In this document: one piece after another, positions 56,432-64,000 of the stretch
Position numbering within the stretch: the first letter of the stretch is position 1
Layout of the letters: each line of letters opens with the position of its first letter
Assembly: GCA_023954415.1 (NCBI GenBank)
Contig: JAMLIB010000003.1
Coordinates: forward strand, 62,001 to 126,000
Length of the DNA: 64,000 nucleotides
DNA from: Trueperaceae bacterium
Lineage (GTDB): Bacteria > Deinococcota > Deinococci > Deinococcales > Trueperaceae
Reading direction: 5' to 3'
The notes under the pieces: generated by a model
Told to the model about the DNA's origin: nothing
Seen by the model: the letters and a program-made list of their open reading frames with translations, nothing else
The model's database searches: none
Position numbers and translations under genes: made by a program

Positions 56432-57109
56432 CTACCCCAACCGGCCCGGCTCGCCCTTCTGACCGTCCGGTGCCCTCGGCTCTTCCGCGCTCGGCTCCCC
56501 GGGCGCGGACCGCGGCACGGGCAGCCGCAGCTTGAGCACCCGGCTGCCGACGCGTACCAGGATCGTCACGACCACCGCCACGACGAGCGCGAGGCGGTGG
56601 TCGAGCCCGTTGGCGAGGTAGAAGGCGAGCGCGCCGAGGGCGGCGGCCGAGGCGTAGAAGTCGCCGTTCCGGTAGAAGATGCCGGGGATCTTGCCGACGA
56701 GCACGTCCCGCAACACCCCGCCGCCCACGCCGGAGACGGCGCCGGCGAAGACCGTGCCCCAGAGGCCCATGCCGTAGGTCATGCCGCGCTCGGCTCCGAG
56801 CGCCGCGAAGAGGGCGAGGCCGAACGTGTCGAGCGAGTAGAGAAGGCGGCTCTCCTCCCGGATGCGGTGCGGCACGAACAGCACGAGCAGGGCGGTGGCC
56901 CCGACGGCCCAGAGGAGGGGCTCGTTGGAGAGGGAGGCCGGCGGCAGCGCCCCCACCATCACGTCGCGGATGGAGCCGCCGCCGATGGCGGTCACCGAGG
57001 CGAGCACGATCACGCCGATGAGGTCGAAGCGCCTGCGCACGGCGACGAGCGCTCCGGAAGCCGCGAACGTGACGGTGCCGACCCAGACGAGGACGTCGAC
57101 CAAGCTCAT
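56432..57109 (-). CDS. TRIC/UPF0126 family membrane channel protein (YadS-like)
   Basis: Inner-membrane protein of 225 aa with seven hydrophobic helices, made of two similar halves. Each half carries the conserved glycine/aspartate element: "VTAIGGGSIRDVMVG" and "VSGVGGGVLRDVLVGKIPGIFY"-like. This is the bacterial TRIC monovalent-cation channel fold, formerly YadS/UPF0126. A TATGCT box (57116-57121, minus strand) lies 6 nt before the ATG at 57109, favouring this start over a longer frame. The last ~25 residues are Pro/Glu-rich and overlap nothing. Confidence 0.88.
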   Translation of the reverse strand: MSLVDVLVWVGTVTFAASGALVAVRRRFDLIGVIVLASVTAIGGGSIRDVMVGALPPASLSNEPLLWAVGATALLVLFVPHRIREESRLLYSLDTFGLALFAALGAERGMTYGMGLWGTVFAGAVSGVGGGVLRDVLVGKIPGIFYRNGDFYASAAALGALAFYLANGLDHRLALVVAVVVTILVRVGSRVLKLRLPVPRSAPGEPSAEEPRAPDGQKGEPGRLG

Positions 57110-57291
57110 GGCGGCAGCATACAGGCGGCCTTCACACGCGGCGAGGGGCGCGCTGCGCGTGGCACGCGGGCGGCGCCCGCGAACGACCATGACCCGGGAC
57201 GCTAGGCGCGGCGGGCACAGCGCGCCCCTCGCAGACCGGTCAGGTCGCACGAGCCGGGGAGCCGAGCGGCCGCGCGTGGCATCATCGGCCC

Positions 57292-57327
57292 ATGACGGGT
57301 GCCTCGTTCACGGGCGGCCCCGCATGA
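57292..57327 (+). CDS. possible 11-aa leader peptide coupled to AraC
   Basis: ATG at 57292 opens an 11-codon frame (MTGASFTGGPA) whose TGA overlaps the AraC start (ATGA). A CATCAT box (57280-57285) lies 6 nt before the ATG, the spacing of leaderless starts elsewhere in the window. If real, AraC translation depends on the leader. It is too short to be sure. Confidence 0.3.
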   Translation: MTGASFTGGPA

Positions 57328-57764
57328 GCGCCGCCGCCGCGGAAGGGCGCCTCGCGGAGCTGGCGCGGTTGCGCAAGGTGCGGGACCGCATGGACCGCGA
57401 GTACATGCTGCCCCTGAACGTGGAGGCGCTCGCCGGCGAGGCCGGCATGTCCGCCGGGCACCTAAGCAGGCAGTTCCGCCTCGCCTACGGCGAGTCGCCG
57501 TACAGCTACCTCATGACGCGCCGCATCGAGCGCGCCATGGCTCTGTTGCGTCAAGGGCAGCTCAACGTCACGGAAGTCTGCTTCGAGGTCGGCTGCTCGA
57601 GTCTGGGGACCTTCAGCACGCGCTTCACGGAGCTCGTGGGTATGCCGCCGAGCGTCTACCGGCGCGAGGCGGCGGGTGTGATGGACGGCGTGGCCCCCTG
57701 CGTCGCCAAGCAGGTCACGAGGCCGATCAGGAATCGAGAAGCGCTCGTCCGGGATGACCCCTAA
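57324..57764 (+). CDS. AraC family regulator, DNA-binding domain only
   Basis: Short regulator of 146 aa. Two helix-turn-helix motifs are seen: "LNVEALAGEAGMSAGHLSRQFR"-like (about residues 32-54) and "LNVTEVCFEVGCSSLGTFSTRFTELVGMPPSVYRR"-like (about 81-115). There is no cupin or other sensor domain. The adjacent downstream gene encodes a VOC protein. An AraC gene followed by a VOC gene is a common pair, and the VOC protein may be the target or the effector binder. Confidence 0.85.
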   Translation: MSAAAAEGRLAELARLRKVRDRMDREYMLPLNVEALAGEAGMSAGHLSRQFRLAYGESPYSYLMTRRIERAMALLRQGQLNVTEVCFEVGCSSLGTFSTRFTELVGMPPSVYRREAAGVMDGVAPCVAKQVTRPIRNREALVRDDP

Positions 57765-57774
57765 CATGGGTCGC

Positions 57775-58191
57775 ATGAACATCACCATTCACCAAGCCAT
57801 GCTTCCGCAAGAAGACCCTTCCGCCTCCCTCGCCTTCTACCGCGACGCCCTGGGCTTCGAGGTCCGCAACGACGTCGAGTACGGCGGCATGCACTGGACC
57901 ACCGTCGGCTCGCCCGACCAGCCCGACATGGCGATCGTGCTCTACCCGCTCGCCGCGGCGCCCGGCCTCACGGACGACGAGCGGCGCATGATCGCCGAGA
58001 TGATGGCCAAGGGCACTTATGCCAGCATCAACCTGGCCACCCGCGACCTGGACGCCGCGTTCGAGCGCTTGACGGCGAGCGGCGCGGACGTCGTTCAGGA
58101 GCCGACGGACCAGCCCTACGGCATCCGCGACTGCGCCGTGCGCGACCCCGCCGGCAACCTCGTCCGCATCCAGGAACTGCCTGGCGCCTAG
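57775..58191 (+). CDS. VOC (glyoxalase/bleomycin resistance) superfamily protein
   Basis: Protein of 138 aa with two beta-alpha-beta-beta-beta modules: "DPSASLAFYRDALGFEVRNDVEY"-like and "DLDAAFERLTASGADVVQEP"-like, ending "DPAGNLVRIQE". The metal-binding Glu/His positions are only partly recognisable. The start at 57775 is preferred because a TAACAT box (57762-57767) lies 7 nt upstream; the earlier ATG at 57754 lies inside the AraC gene. Function in the family ranges from dioxygenase to antibiotic binding, and the substrate is unknown. Confidence 0.8.
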   Translation: MNITIHQAMLPQEDPSASLAFYRDALGFEVRNDVEYGGMHWTTVGSPDQPDMAIVLYPLAAAPGLTDDERRMIAEMMAKGTYASINLATRDLDAAFERLTASGADVVQEPTDQPYGIRDCAVRDPAGNLVRIQELPGA

Positions 58192-58261
58192 GCGCTTAGG
58201 GCGATCCCGGCGGCGGCGTGGGGCGGGCGTCGCTACAGCGTTCGAGCCTCCAGCTGCCGTA

Positions 58262-58306
58262 AACTCGGCCTTCGCGCCACCAGTCGGCTGGCGCGAAGGC
58301 CGAGTT
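58262..58306. terminator. perfect 18-bp hairpin upstream of uvrA2
   Basis: Arms AACTCGGCCTTCGCGCCA (58262-58279) and TGGCGCGAAGGCCGAGTT (58289-58306) are exact reverse complements around a 9-nt loop. It lies 70 nt after the VOC stop and 30 nt before the uvrA2 start. It may terminate the AraC-VOC transcript, or act in the uvrA2 leader as an operator or attenuator. No T tract follows on the plus strand. Confidence 0.7.
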
Positions 58307-58336
58307 GGCGCTCGCCAGCGAGAACGGAGACCGTGT

Positions 58337-60730
58337 GTGAGCAAGGACGACAGGACGACCGCGGGTGCGCGCGAGCGGCATCCGGCAGACGGCCACGACC
58401 TGATACGTGTGCAGGGCGCGCGCGAGAACAACCTCAAGGACGTGAGCGTCGAGATCCCGAAGCGGCGGTTGACGGTGTTCACGGGTGTCTCCGGCTCCGG
58501 CAAGAGCTCGCTCGTGTTCGGCACCATCGCAGCCGAGTCGCAGAGGATGATCAACGAGACCTACAGCGCGTTCGTGCAGGGCTTCATGCCCACTCTGGCG
58601 CGCCCTGACGTGGACGTCCTCGACGGCCTCACGACCGCCATCATCGTCGACCAGGAGCGCATGGGGGCTAACGCCCGCTCGACCGTCGGCACGGTCACGG
58701 ACGCCAACGCCATGCTGCGCATCCTCTTCAGCCGCCTCGGCAAGCCGCACATCGGGTCTTCCCAGGCCTTCTCCTTCAACGTCCCCACCGTGCGTGGCGG
58801 CGGCTCCATCACCGTCGAGCGCGGGCCGGGCAAGGCTAAGGCGGAGAGTAAGACGTACACGGTCCTCGGGGGCATGTGCCCGCGCTGCGAGGGCATGGGC
58901 ACGGTGAGCGACTTCGACCTCACGGAGCTGTACGACGCGAGCAAGTCGCTCAACGAGGGCGCCCTCAAGGTCCCCGGTTACAGCATGGACGGTTGGTTCG
59001 GCCGCATCTTCCGCGGCTGCGGCTACTTCGACCCCGACAAGCCCATCGGCAAGTACTCGAAGCAGGAGCTGGACGACCTGCTCTACCGCGAACCAACGAA
59101 GATCAAGGTCGAGGGCATCAACCTGACCTACCAGGGCGTCATCCCGCACATCCAGAAGTCGTACCTGTCGAAGGACGTGGAGTCGATGCAGCCCCACGTC
59201 AGGGCGTTCGTCGAGCGTGTCGTGACCTTCACGGCCTGCCCGGACTGCGGCGGCACGCGCCTGAACGAGACGGCCCGTTCCTCGAAGATCGCGGGGATCA
59301 ACATCGCCGACGCCTGCGCCATGCAGATCAGCGACCTGGCCGAGTGGGTGCGCGGCCTGGACGAGCCGTCGGTCGGGCCGCTGCTGACGGCGTTGCGGGA
59401 GACCCTGGACTCCTTCGTCGAGATCGGTCTCGGCTACCTGTCGCTCGAGCGCACGTCCGGCACGCTCTCGGGCGGTGAGGCGCAGCGCACGAAGATGATC
59501 AGGCACCTCGGCTCCTCCCTGACGGACGTCACGTACGTCTTCGACGAGCCGACCGCCGGCCTGCACCCGCACGACGTGCAGCGCATGAACGACCTGCTGA
59601 AGCGGCTGCGCGACAAGGGCAACACGGTGCTGGTGGTGGAGCACAAGCCGGAGGTCATCGAGGTCGCCGACCACGTGGTCGACCTCGGGCCCGGCGCCGG
59701 CTCGGGAGGCGGCCGGGTCGTGTTCGAGGGCAGCGTCGCGGGTCTGCGGGCGAGCGACACGCTCACGGGGCGCCACTTGGGCGACCGCGCCGCCATCAAG
59801 CCCTCCGTCCGCAAGCCCAAGGGCGTGCTCGAAGTTCGTGGCGCCAAGGCCAACAACCTCAAGGACGTCAGCGTCGACATCCCGCTCGGGGTGCTCGTCG
59901 TGGTGACTGGCGTGGCCGGGTCGGGCAAGAGCTCGCTCATCCACGGCTCCGTGTCCGGGAGGGACGGGGTCGTCGCGATCGACCAGACCGCCATCAAGGG
60001 CTCGCGGCGCAGCAACCCCGCCACCTACACGGGGCTGCTCGACTCCGTCCGCACCGCGTTCGCGAAGGCGAACGGCGTCAAGCCCGCGCTCTTCAGCGCG
60101 AACTCGGAGGGCGCCTGTCCTGTCTGCAACGGCGCTGGCGTCATCTACACCGACCTCGGCATGATGGCGGGCGTCACGACCGTCTGCGAGGAGTGCGGCG
60201 GCCGGCGCTACCAGGCGGCCGTGCTCGACTACCGGCTCGGCGGGCTGAACATCGCCGAGGTGCTCGACCTCCCCGCGTCTGACGCCGTCGGCTTCTTCGG
60301 CGCCGGCGACGCGAAGATCAAGGCGGCCCACGACATCGCCGACCGCATGGTCGACGTGGGCCTCGGCTACCTCCGGCTCGGCCAGCCCCTCACCACGCTT
60401 TCGGGCGGCGAGCGCCAGCGCCTCAAGCTGGCCACGCACATGGGCGAGAAGGGCGGCGTCTACGTCCTAGACGAGCCGACCAGCGGCCTGCACCTAGCCG
60501 ACGTGGAGCAGCTCCTCGGCATGCTCGACCGGCTCGTGGACTCCGGCAAGTCCGTCATCGTCATCGAGCACCACCAGGCCGTCATGGCGCACGCCGACTG
60601 GCTCATCGACCTCGGGCCGGGCGCCGGCCACGAGGGCGGCACGGTCGTCTTCGAGGGCACGCCGGCCGCGCTCGTGAAGGCCAAGTCGACGATCACGGGG
60701 GAGCACTTGGCGGCTTACGTCTGCGGGTAG
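58337..60730 (+). CDS. UvrA2-type excinuclease ATPase paralogue
   Basis: UvrA-like protein of 797 aa, shorter than canonical UvrA (~940 aa). Two Walker A motifs ("GVSGSGKSSL" and "GVAGSGKSSL"), two signatures ("LSGGEAQR", "LSGGERQR"), two Walker B sites ("VFDEPTAGLHP", "VLDEPTSGLHL") and Cys pairs of zinc modules (C-P-R-C, C-P-D-C, C-P-V-C, C-E-E-C) are visible. The region between the first Walker A and the signature is reduced, with the UvrB-binding part apparently missing, as in UvrA2 of Deinococcus. Members are linked to tolerance of DNA-binding drugs. The GTG start is used. The gene follows a perfect 18-bp hairpin. Confidence 0.88.
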   Translation: MSKDDRTTAGARERHPADGHDLIRVQGARENNLKDVSVEIPKRRLTVFTGVSGSGKSSLVFGTIAAESQRMINETYSAFVQGFMPTLARPDVDVLDGLTTAIIVDQERMGANARSTVGTVTDANAMLRILFSRLGKPHIGSSQAFSFNVPTVRGGGSITVERGPGKAKAESKTYTVLGGMCPRCEGMGTVSDFDLTELYDASKSLNEGALKVPGYSMDGWFGRIFRGCGYFDPDKPIGKYSKQELDDLLYREPTKIKVEGINLTYQGVIPHIQKSYLSKDVESMQPHVRAFVERVVTFTACPDCGGTRLNETARSSKIAGINIADACAMQISDLAEWVRGLDEPSVGPLLTALRETLDSFVEIGLGYLSLERTSGTLSGGEAQRTKMIRHLGSSLTDVTYVFDEPTAGLHPHDVQRMNDLLKRLRDKGNTVLVVEHKPEVIEVADHVVDLGPGAGSGGGRVVFEGSVAGLRASDTLTGRHLGDRAAIKPSVRKPKGVLEVRGAKANNLKDVSVDIPLGVLVVVTGVAGSGKSSLIHGSVSGRDGVVAIDQTAIKGSRRSNPATYTGLLDSVRTAFAKANGVKPALFSANSEGACPVCNGAGVIYTDLGMMAGVTTVCEECGGRRYQAAVLDYRLGGLNIAEVLDLPASDAVGFFGAGDAKIKAAHDIADRMVDVGLGYLRLGQPLTTLSGGERQRLKLATHMGEKGGVYVLDEPTSGLHLADVEQLLGMLDRLVDSGKSVIVIEHHQAVMAHADWLIDLGPGAGHEGGTVVFEGTPAALVKAKSTITGEHLAAYVCG

Positions 60731-60866
60731 AGCCCGCTGACCTGCGCGCGACGCGCGAGCGTCGGGCCGCGATACCGTCCCCTGGTAGGTGATGGACCGG
60801 CGCCCCGCGCTCGCGCGTCGTGCCGGAAGCGCCAGGGTCCGCACCCGCCTGAGCTAGGCTTCGAGC
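60731..60866. promoter_or_regulatory. short gap with leaderless-type promoter of the PLD gene
   Basis: In the 136-bp gap before the phospholipase D-family gene, a TAGGCT box (60855-60860) lies 6 nt before its ATG. No terminator for uvrA2 is obvious. Confidence 0.4.
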
Positions 60867-62264
60867 ATGCCGCGTGAGGAGCCGACCACCGCCCACCCGT
60901 TCGTTGACTCCGGTACCTACCGCGTCCGGGAGGGTAACTCGGCGAGGCTCCTAGTGGACGGCGAGCCGGCGTTCCGCCGTGTCTACGAGGCCATCGAGGC
61001 GGCGCGGGCGAGCGTCTGGGTGTCGATCACGTTCATGTGGCCGAGCTTCGTCATGCCTGACGGCAGGGGCACCGCGCTGGACGTCCTGGCGCGGGCCGCC
61101 GCCCGCGGGCTCGACGTGCGCTTGATCTTCTGGCGCCCGGACGACGAGACGGCGAGCCTCAGGACCAACGCCTTCTGGGGCGCGCCGGAGCACCTGGAGC
61201 AGCTCGACGCCGCCGGGACGGGCGTGAGCGTCAGGTGGGACCGCGCCCAAGCCGGGCATTGCCAGCACCAGAAGGTGTGGATGCTGGACGCCGGCCTGCC
61301 CTCGCAGGTCGCGTTCATGGGCGGCATCAACCTGAACCCCCACTCCCTCGCGGCCCCCGGGCATGCCGGCGAGGGCCAGAACCACGACGTCTACGTCGAG
61401 CTGGCCGGTCCGTGCCTCGCCGACGTGCAGCACGACTTCGTGCAGCGCTGGAACGAGGCGAGCGAGCGGGGCGTGCCTGGCGGCACACGGGGCGAGCGGG
61501 GAGGTGAGGACCTCCCGTACCCGACCGCGCTGCCTGCTTGCGCCGGCACGGCGGCCGTGCAGGTGCAGCGCACGGTGGCCGCCGGCAAGTACACGGTCGG
61601 CCGGGCGCCCGTCGGCTGGCGGGGGTTCGACGCCGGCGCGGGGGAGCGGACGATCCTCCGCCAGTACGTGGTGGCGCTCGGCGCGGCGCGGAGCGCCGTC
61701 TACCTCGAGAACCAGTACGTGGAGGTGCAGGAGATCGTTGCGGCTCTGCGCGGTGCCTTGGAGCGCGGCGTCGAGGTCGTGCTGCTCCTGCCCGCCAACC
61801 CGGCCCTGTCGAGCGCGGCCTACGCCACGCCGGAACGCCGGGCGTTCTTCGCTGCCCGCGCCGCCCTGGACGACTTCCCGAACTTCACCCTCACCGGTCT
61901 GGCCGGGCTCGGCGGCGACGGCAAGCGCAAGCCCGTTTACGTCCACTCCAAGCTCATGCTCGTCGACGACGCCTTCGCCCTTATCGGCTCGGCGAACCTG
62001 CACCGGTTCTCGCTGTTCGGCAACGGCGAGTCGAGCGCGGCGATCCGCTCCCCCGAGCACGTCGGGGCTTTCCGCCGCGAGCTCTTCGAGGAGCACATCG
62101 GCCTAGGCACGGCGGACCTTGACGCCGCCGCCGCGCTGCGGGAGTTCGGTCGCGTGGCGCGCGAGAACGCCGCGAGGCTCGCCGCCGGCGACGCCGCATG
62201 GCAGGGTCTGGCCTTCCGGATGCGTTTCGCCACGTACGGTCTGTCGACGACTGGCCTGATCTGA
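60867..62264 (+). CDS. phospholipase D / cardiolipin synthase family protein
   Basis: Enzyme of 465 aa with two HKD motifs: "HCQHQKVWMLD" (H-x-K-x4-D) at about residues 132-142 and "VHSKLMLVDDAFALIGSANLH"-like at about 355-375. Unlike typical bacterial cardiolipin synthases there are no N-terminal helices and no signal peptide. It may be a cytoplasmic or peripheral phosphatidyltransferase or phosphodiesterase. "NHDVYVELAGPCLADVQHDFVQRWNE"-like after the first HKD is typical of the cardiolipin-synthase branch. A TAGGCT box 6 nt before the ATG suggests a leaderless transcript. Confidence 0.85.
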   Translation: MPREEPTTAHPFVDSGTYRVREGNSARLLVDGEPAFRRVYEAIEAARASVWVSITFMWPSFVMPDGRGTALDVLARAAARGLDVRLIFWRPDDETASLRTNAFWGAPEHLEQLDAAGTGVSVRWDRAQAGHCQHQKVWMLDAGLPSQVAFMGGINLNPHSLAAPGHAGEGQNHDVYVELAGPCLADVQHDFVQRWNEASERGVPGGTRGERGGEDLPYPTALPACAGTAAVQVQRTVAAGKYTVGRAPVGWRGFDAGAGERTILRQYVVALGAARSAVYLENQYVEVQEIVAALRGALERGVEVVLLLPANPALSSAAYATPERRAFFAARAALDDFPNFTLTGLAGLGGDGKRKPVYVHSKLMLVDDAFALIGSANLHRFSLFGNGESSAAIRSPEHVGAFRRELFEEHIGLGTADLDAAAALREFGRVARENAARLAAGDAAWQGLAFRMRFATYGLSTTGLI

Positions 62265-62322
62265 GCCCCGATCCGGCGGCTTCGGGAGCGGAGGCTTGCG
62301 GCCCGGCGCGCTGGTGAGGGCG

Positions 62323-64000
62323 TCAGAGCCCCAACGCCGCGCCGGTCGCCCGCTGGGGGGCCAGGCCCAACTGGTCGTGCAGGCGCTCGGCGAACAGCCG
62401 GTACCGCTTGTGAGCCTCGCGCTTCCTGCCGACGCTCACGAGTGCCGTCACCTGGGCTGCCAAGGCGTCCTCATCGAGCGGGTCGAGGCGCAGGACGTGG
62501 TCGAGCAGACCGACGGCGGTGGCGAAGTCGGAAGTCGCCACCGCCGTTCCCGCCGCCGCCTTGAGCGCGGCGAGCACGTCCTCGCGGAGCTGGTCCCTCT
62601 CCTCGTCCAGGACGGGCAGGTCGAGGCCCGCCGCCAACGGCTCGCGATAGAGGCGGGCGGCCTCGTCGGCCCGGCCCGCCGCCAGGGCCGCGCGCAGGGC
62701 GGCTAGGTCGCAGACGGTCCGCTCGAGCCCGGCGTCGCTCAGGTACGTCCTCACGCCCCACGGCTCCAGCTCGCGCCTGAGCATGGTCAGTTGCACCTGG
62801 AGGTTGTTCTGCACCTTGCGCTTGTCGGCGTCCGGCCACAGCGCCAACCCCACGGCGGCCCTGTCGTAGCCGAGGGCCAGCAACGCCACGATCTCCTTGT
62901 GCCGCGGGCTGAGCGTCAGACGGCGCCCGAGCAGGGTCACCTCGAAGCGCCCGAGCAGGTCGACGCGCAGCGGCGGCACCTCGGCGAGCCGGGCCTCTAT
63001 GGCCTCTTGCCACCCGGCCGCGAGCACCTCGCTCAAGGCGTACGGCGCCGCCAGCTCGGGCCAGTGGCGCGGCAGCGCCGCCAGCGGCAGCAAGTGCGGC
63101 AGCACGCGCGCGCCGGCGTTTGTGCCCGCGATGAGCGCGTCGAGATCGGCGGTGTCGACCGGGGCGGCGTCAAGGCCTGCGCTCGCCTCACCGGCGGCTC
63201 GGTCGGCCGCGGCGCGCCCGTCGGTGCCGACAGCGGCGGCATCACGCCTGCCAGCGGAGCGCTCGGCGGCGCCGACGAGGTGCCGGGCGGCCAGGACCTC
63301 GAGCAGCGTCAACCGCGACTTGGCGGAGGCCGGGTCGGGCAGCGCAGCCCGGGCCTCGGCCGTGCGGCCGAGCTCCGCCAACGCGAGCGCCCTCTCGGCC
63401 GCGGCGCCGATGCCCCGGCACCCGCTCAAGACCTCCAACGCCCTGTCGGCGGCGTCGGCGCGCCGCAGGGTGCGGGCCCATAGCTCGCGGATCCGCTCGT
63501 CCATCTCGGGGAAGGAGCGCCGCCAGGGCGCGAAGCGCTCGACGATGGCCGGGAACGCCTCGTGATCGCGGCCGAGCGCGGCGCGCTCCGCCGCCGCCAT
63601 GCAGGCGGTCAACCCGTTGTGGCGCCACCCGGCGCGCGCCGCCTCCAAGTGCTCGGCGGCTTGGCCGTCGCTGAGGAGCGCCTTGAGGGTCCCGAGCACG
63701 GATTGGGCGACGAGCGCGTTGTACTGGTTCACCGGTGCCTGCATGCGGTACTGCCGCTCGGACGCCTCGACGTACCCGAGCAGGTCGCCGCGCGTCTCCC
63801 AGCGCACCTCCGCCAGCCGGTGCAGCAGGACGGCCCGGTGGTCGTCGTTGCCCTCGACCCCCTCGAGTAGCGCTATGGCCCGCTCCTGCATGGCGCCGAC
63901 CCGCTCCCAGTCCTGGCGCTTGTAGAAGAACACGCTGGCGTTCGCGAGGAACGACGCGGCCGCGCGCGGCTCGGCCGCCGCGAGGGCCGCGGCCGCCCGC
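62323..64000 (-). CDS. SARP/BTAD-like transcriptional regulator, 5' end beyond the window
   Basis: The reading frame stays open to the right edge, so the N terminus is missing; a GTG at 63933 is unlikely to be the true start, since TPR-like coding sequence continues upstream ("AAASFLANASVFFYKRQDW"). At least 559 residues are visible: TPR-type helical repeats first, then a winged helix ("LRVDLLGRFEVTLLGRRLTL"-like, "ALWPDADKRKVQNNLQVQLTMLRREL"-like) and a C-terminal BTAD domain ("LLDHVLRLDPLDEDALAAQVTALVSVGRKREAHKRYRLFAERL"-like). It is convergent with the PLD gene. It is related in architecture to the regulator at 49462-51951. Confidence 0.8.
   Translation of the reverse strand, partial: RAAAALAAAEPRAAASFLANASVFFYKRQDWERVGAMQERAIALLEGVEGNDDHRAVLLHRLAEVRWETRGDLLGYVEASERQYRMQAPVNQYNALVAQSVLGTLKALLSDGQAAEHLEAARAGWRHNGLTACMAAAERAALGRDHEAFPAIVERFAPWRRSFPEMDERIRELWARTLRRADAADRALEVLSGCRGIGAAAERALALAELGRTAEARAALPDPASAKSRLTLLEVLAARHLVGAAERSAGRRDAAAVGTDGRAAADRAAGEASAGLDAAPVDTADLDALIAGTNAGARVLPHLLPLAALPRHWPELAAPYALSEVLAAGWQEAIEARLAEVPPLRVDLLGRFEVTLLGRRLTLSPRHKEIVALLALGYDRAAVGLALWPDADKRKVQNNLQVQLTMLRRELEPWGVRTYLSDAGLERTVCDLAALRAALAAGRADEAARLYREPLAAGLDLPVLDEERDQLREDVLAALKAAAGTAVATSDFATAVGLLDHVLRLDPLDEDALAAQVTALVSVGRKREAHKRYRLFAERLHDQLGLAPQRATGAALGL

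Noticed and set aside
56376-56465. possible overlap of yceI downstream frame with the TRIC gene end
   Set aside because: The in-frame sequence after the YceI stop is Pro/Arg-rich and corresponds to the antisense of the TRIC C-terminal tail.
58196-60439. 747-codon open frame on the minus strand opposite uvrA2
   Set aside because: It mirrors the codon periodicity of uvrA2, whose ABC motifs are unmistakable. The antisense product is low-complexity Arg/Asp/Val-rich and matches no family. Long antisense frames are expected at this GC content.
1-64000. tRNA, rRNA, CRISPR arrays, insertion sequences and replication origin
   Set aside because: Reading both strands showed no T-loop/anticodon pattern, no rRNA segments, no regular repeat-spacer array, no transposase or integrase, and no DnaA-box cluster.

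Overview
The window is high-GC throughout and almost wall-to-wall coding. Three traits point to an outer-membrane-bearing bacterium of the Deinococcota, most like the Trueperaceae. Secreted proteins carry short signal peptides ending in Ala-Gln ("AWAQ", "VNAQ", "GSAQ"). Many genes have a TANNNT box 5-8 nt before the start codon, as in the leaderless mRNAs known from Deinococcus. The gene set includes an outer-membrane barrel, several SARP/BTAD-like regulators and a UvrA2. The placement is inference from gene content; no rRNA or tRNA gene was found. The window looks chromosomal: there is no phage, insertion sequence, integrase or CRISPR array. The only mobile-type genes are remnants of VapBC toxin-antitoxin modules.

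Layout. 0.2-3.4 kb (minus): a three-gene xylose-type sugar ABC importer. 3.6-6.3 kb (minus): acetyltransferase, D-threonine aldolase/D-serine dehydratase-like enzyme, DUF1684 protein. 6.6-7.8 kb: MFS transporter. 8-9.3 kb: TldE, whose 3' end is copied into a 37-bp tandem repeat. 9.6-14.8 kb (plus): TetR, RND exporter, LolA-like periplasmic protein and outer-membrane barrel, a complete envelope export line. 14.9-19.2 kb (plus): a tightly overlapping six-gene redox locus (Asp/His-rich secreted protein, one-pass membrane protein, ApbE, ferric-reductase-like haem membrane protein, OmpR-type regulator, histidine kinase). 19.2-28.1 kb (plus): amino-sugar/chitooligosaccharide locus (promoter and operator, binding protein, two permeases, NagZ-like GH3, secreted GH18, ROK repressor, LacI-like sensor without a DNA-binding domain). 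28.2-33.5 kb: TldD, a lipoprotein, a sirtuin, a Gmad2 protein. 33.5-34.0 kb: VapB antitoxin with a decayed VapC. 34.1-43.3 kb (minus): one large operon (TetR with a perfect 31-bp palindrome in its promoter, KAS III-like enzyme, acyl-CoA ligase/alpha-beta hydrolase fusion, complete Liv-type ABC importer). 43.4-47.6 kb: YhaO/YhaN-type nuclease and SMC-like ATPase. 47.8-52 kb: EAL protein, two very small genes, a large SARP-like regulator. 52-58.2 kb: ABC exporter, DinB, AzlCD, an internally deleted PIN toxin, YceI, a TRIC-type channel, AraC plus VOC. 58.3-64 kb: UvrA2, a phospholipase D-family enzyme, and a second SARP-like regulator cut by the window edge.

The best candidates for something undescribed are two. 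The first is the 14.9-19.2 kb flavin/haem locus, which has its own two-component system but no recognisable FMN-binding domain and an ApbE without a signal peptide. The second is the 34.1-43.3 kb operon, which joins import, CoA activation, hydrolysis and a condensing enzyme with an altered catalytic residue under one palindromic operator. The split ROK/HTH-less LacI pair of the amino-sugar locus is a smaller regulatory novelty.
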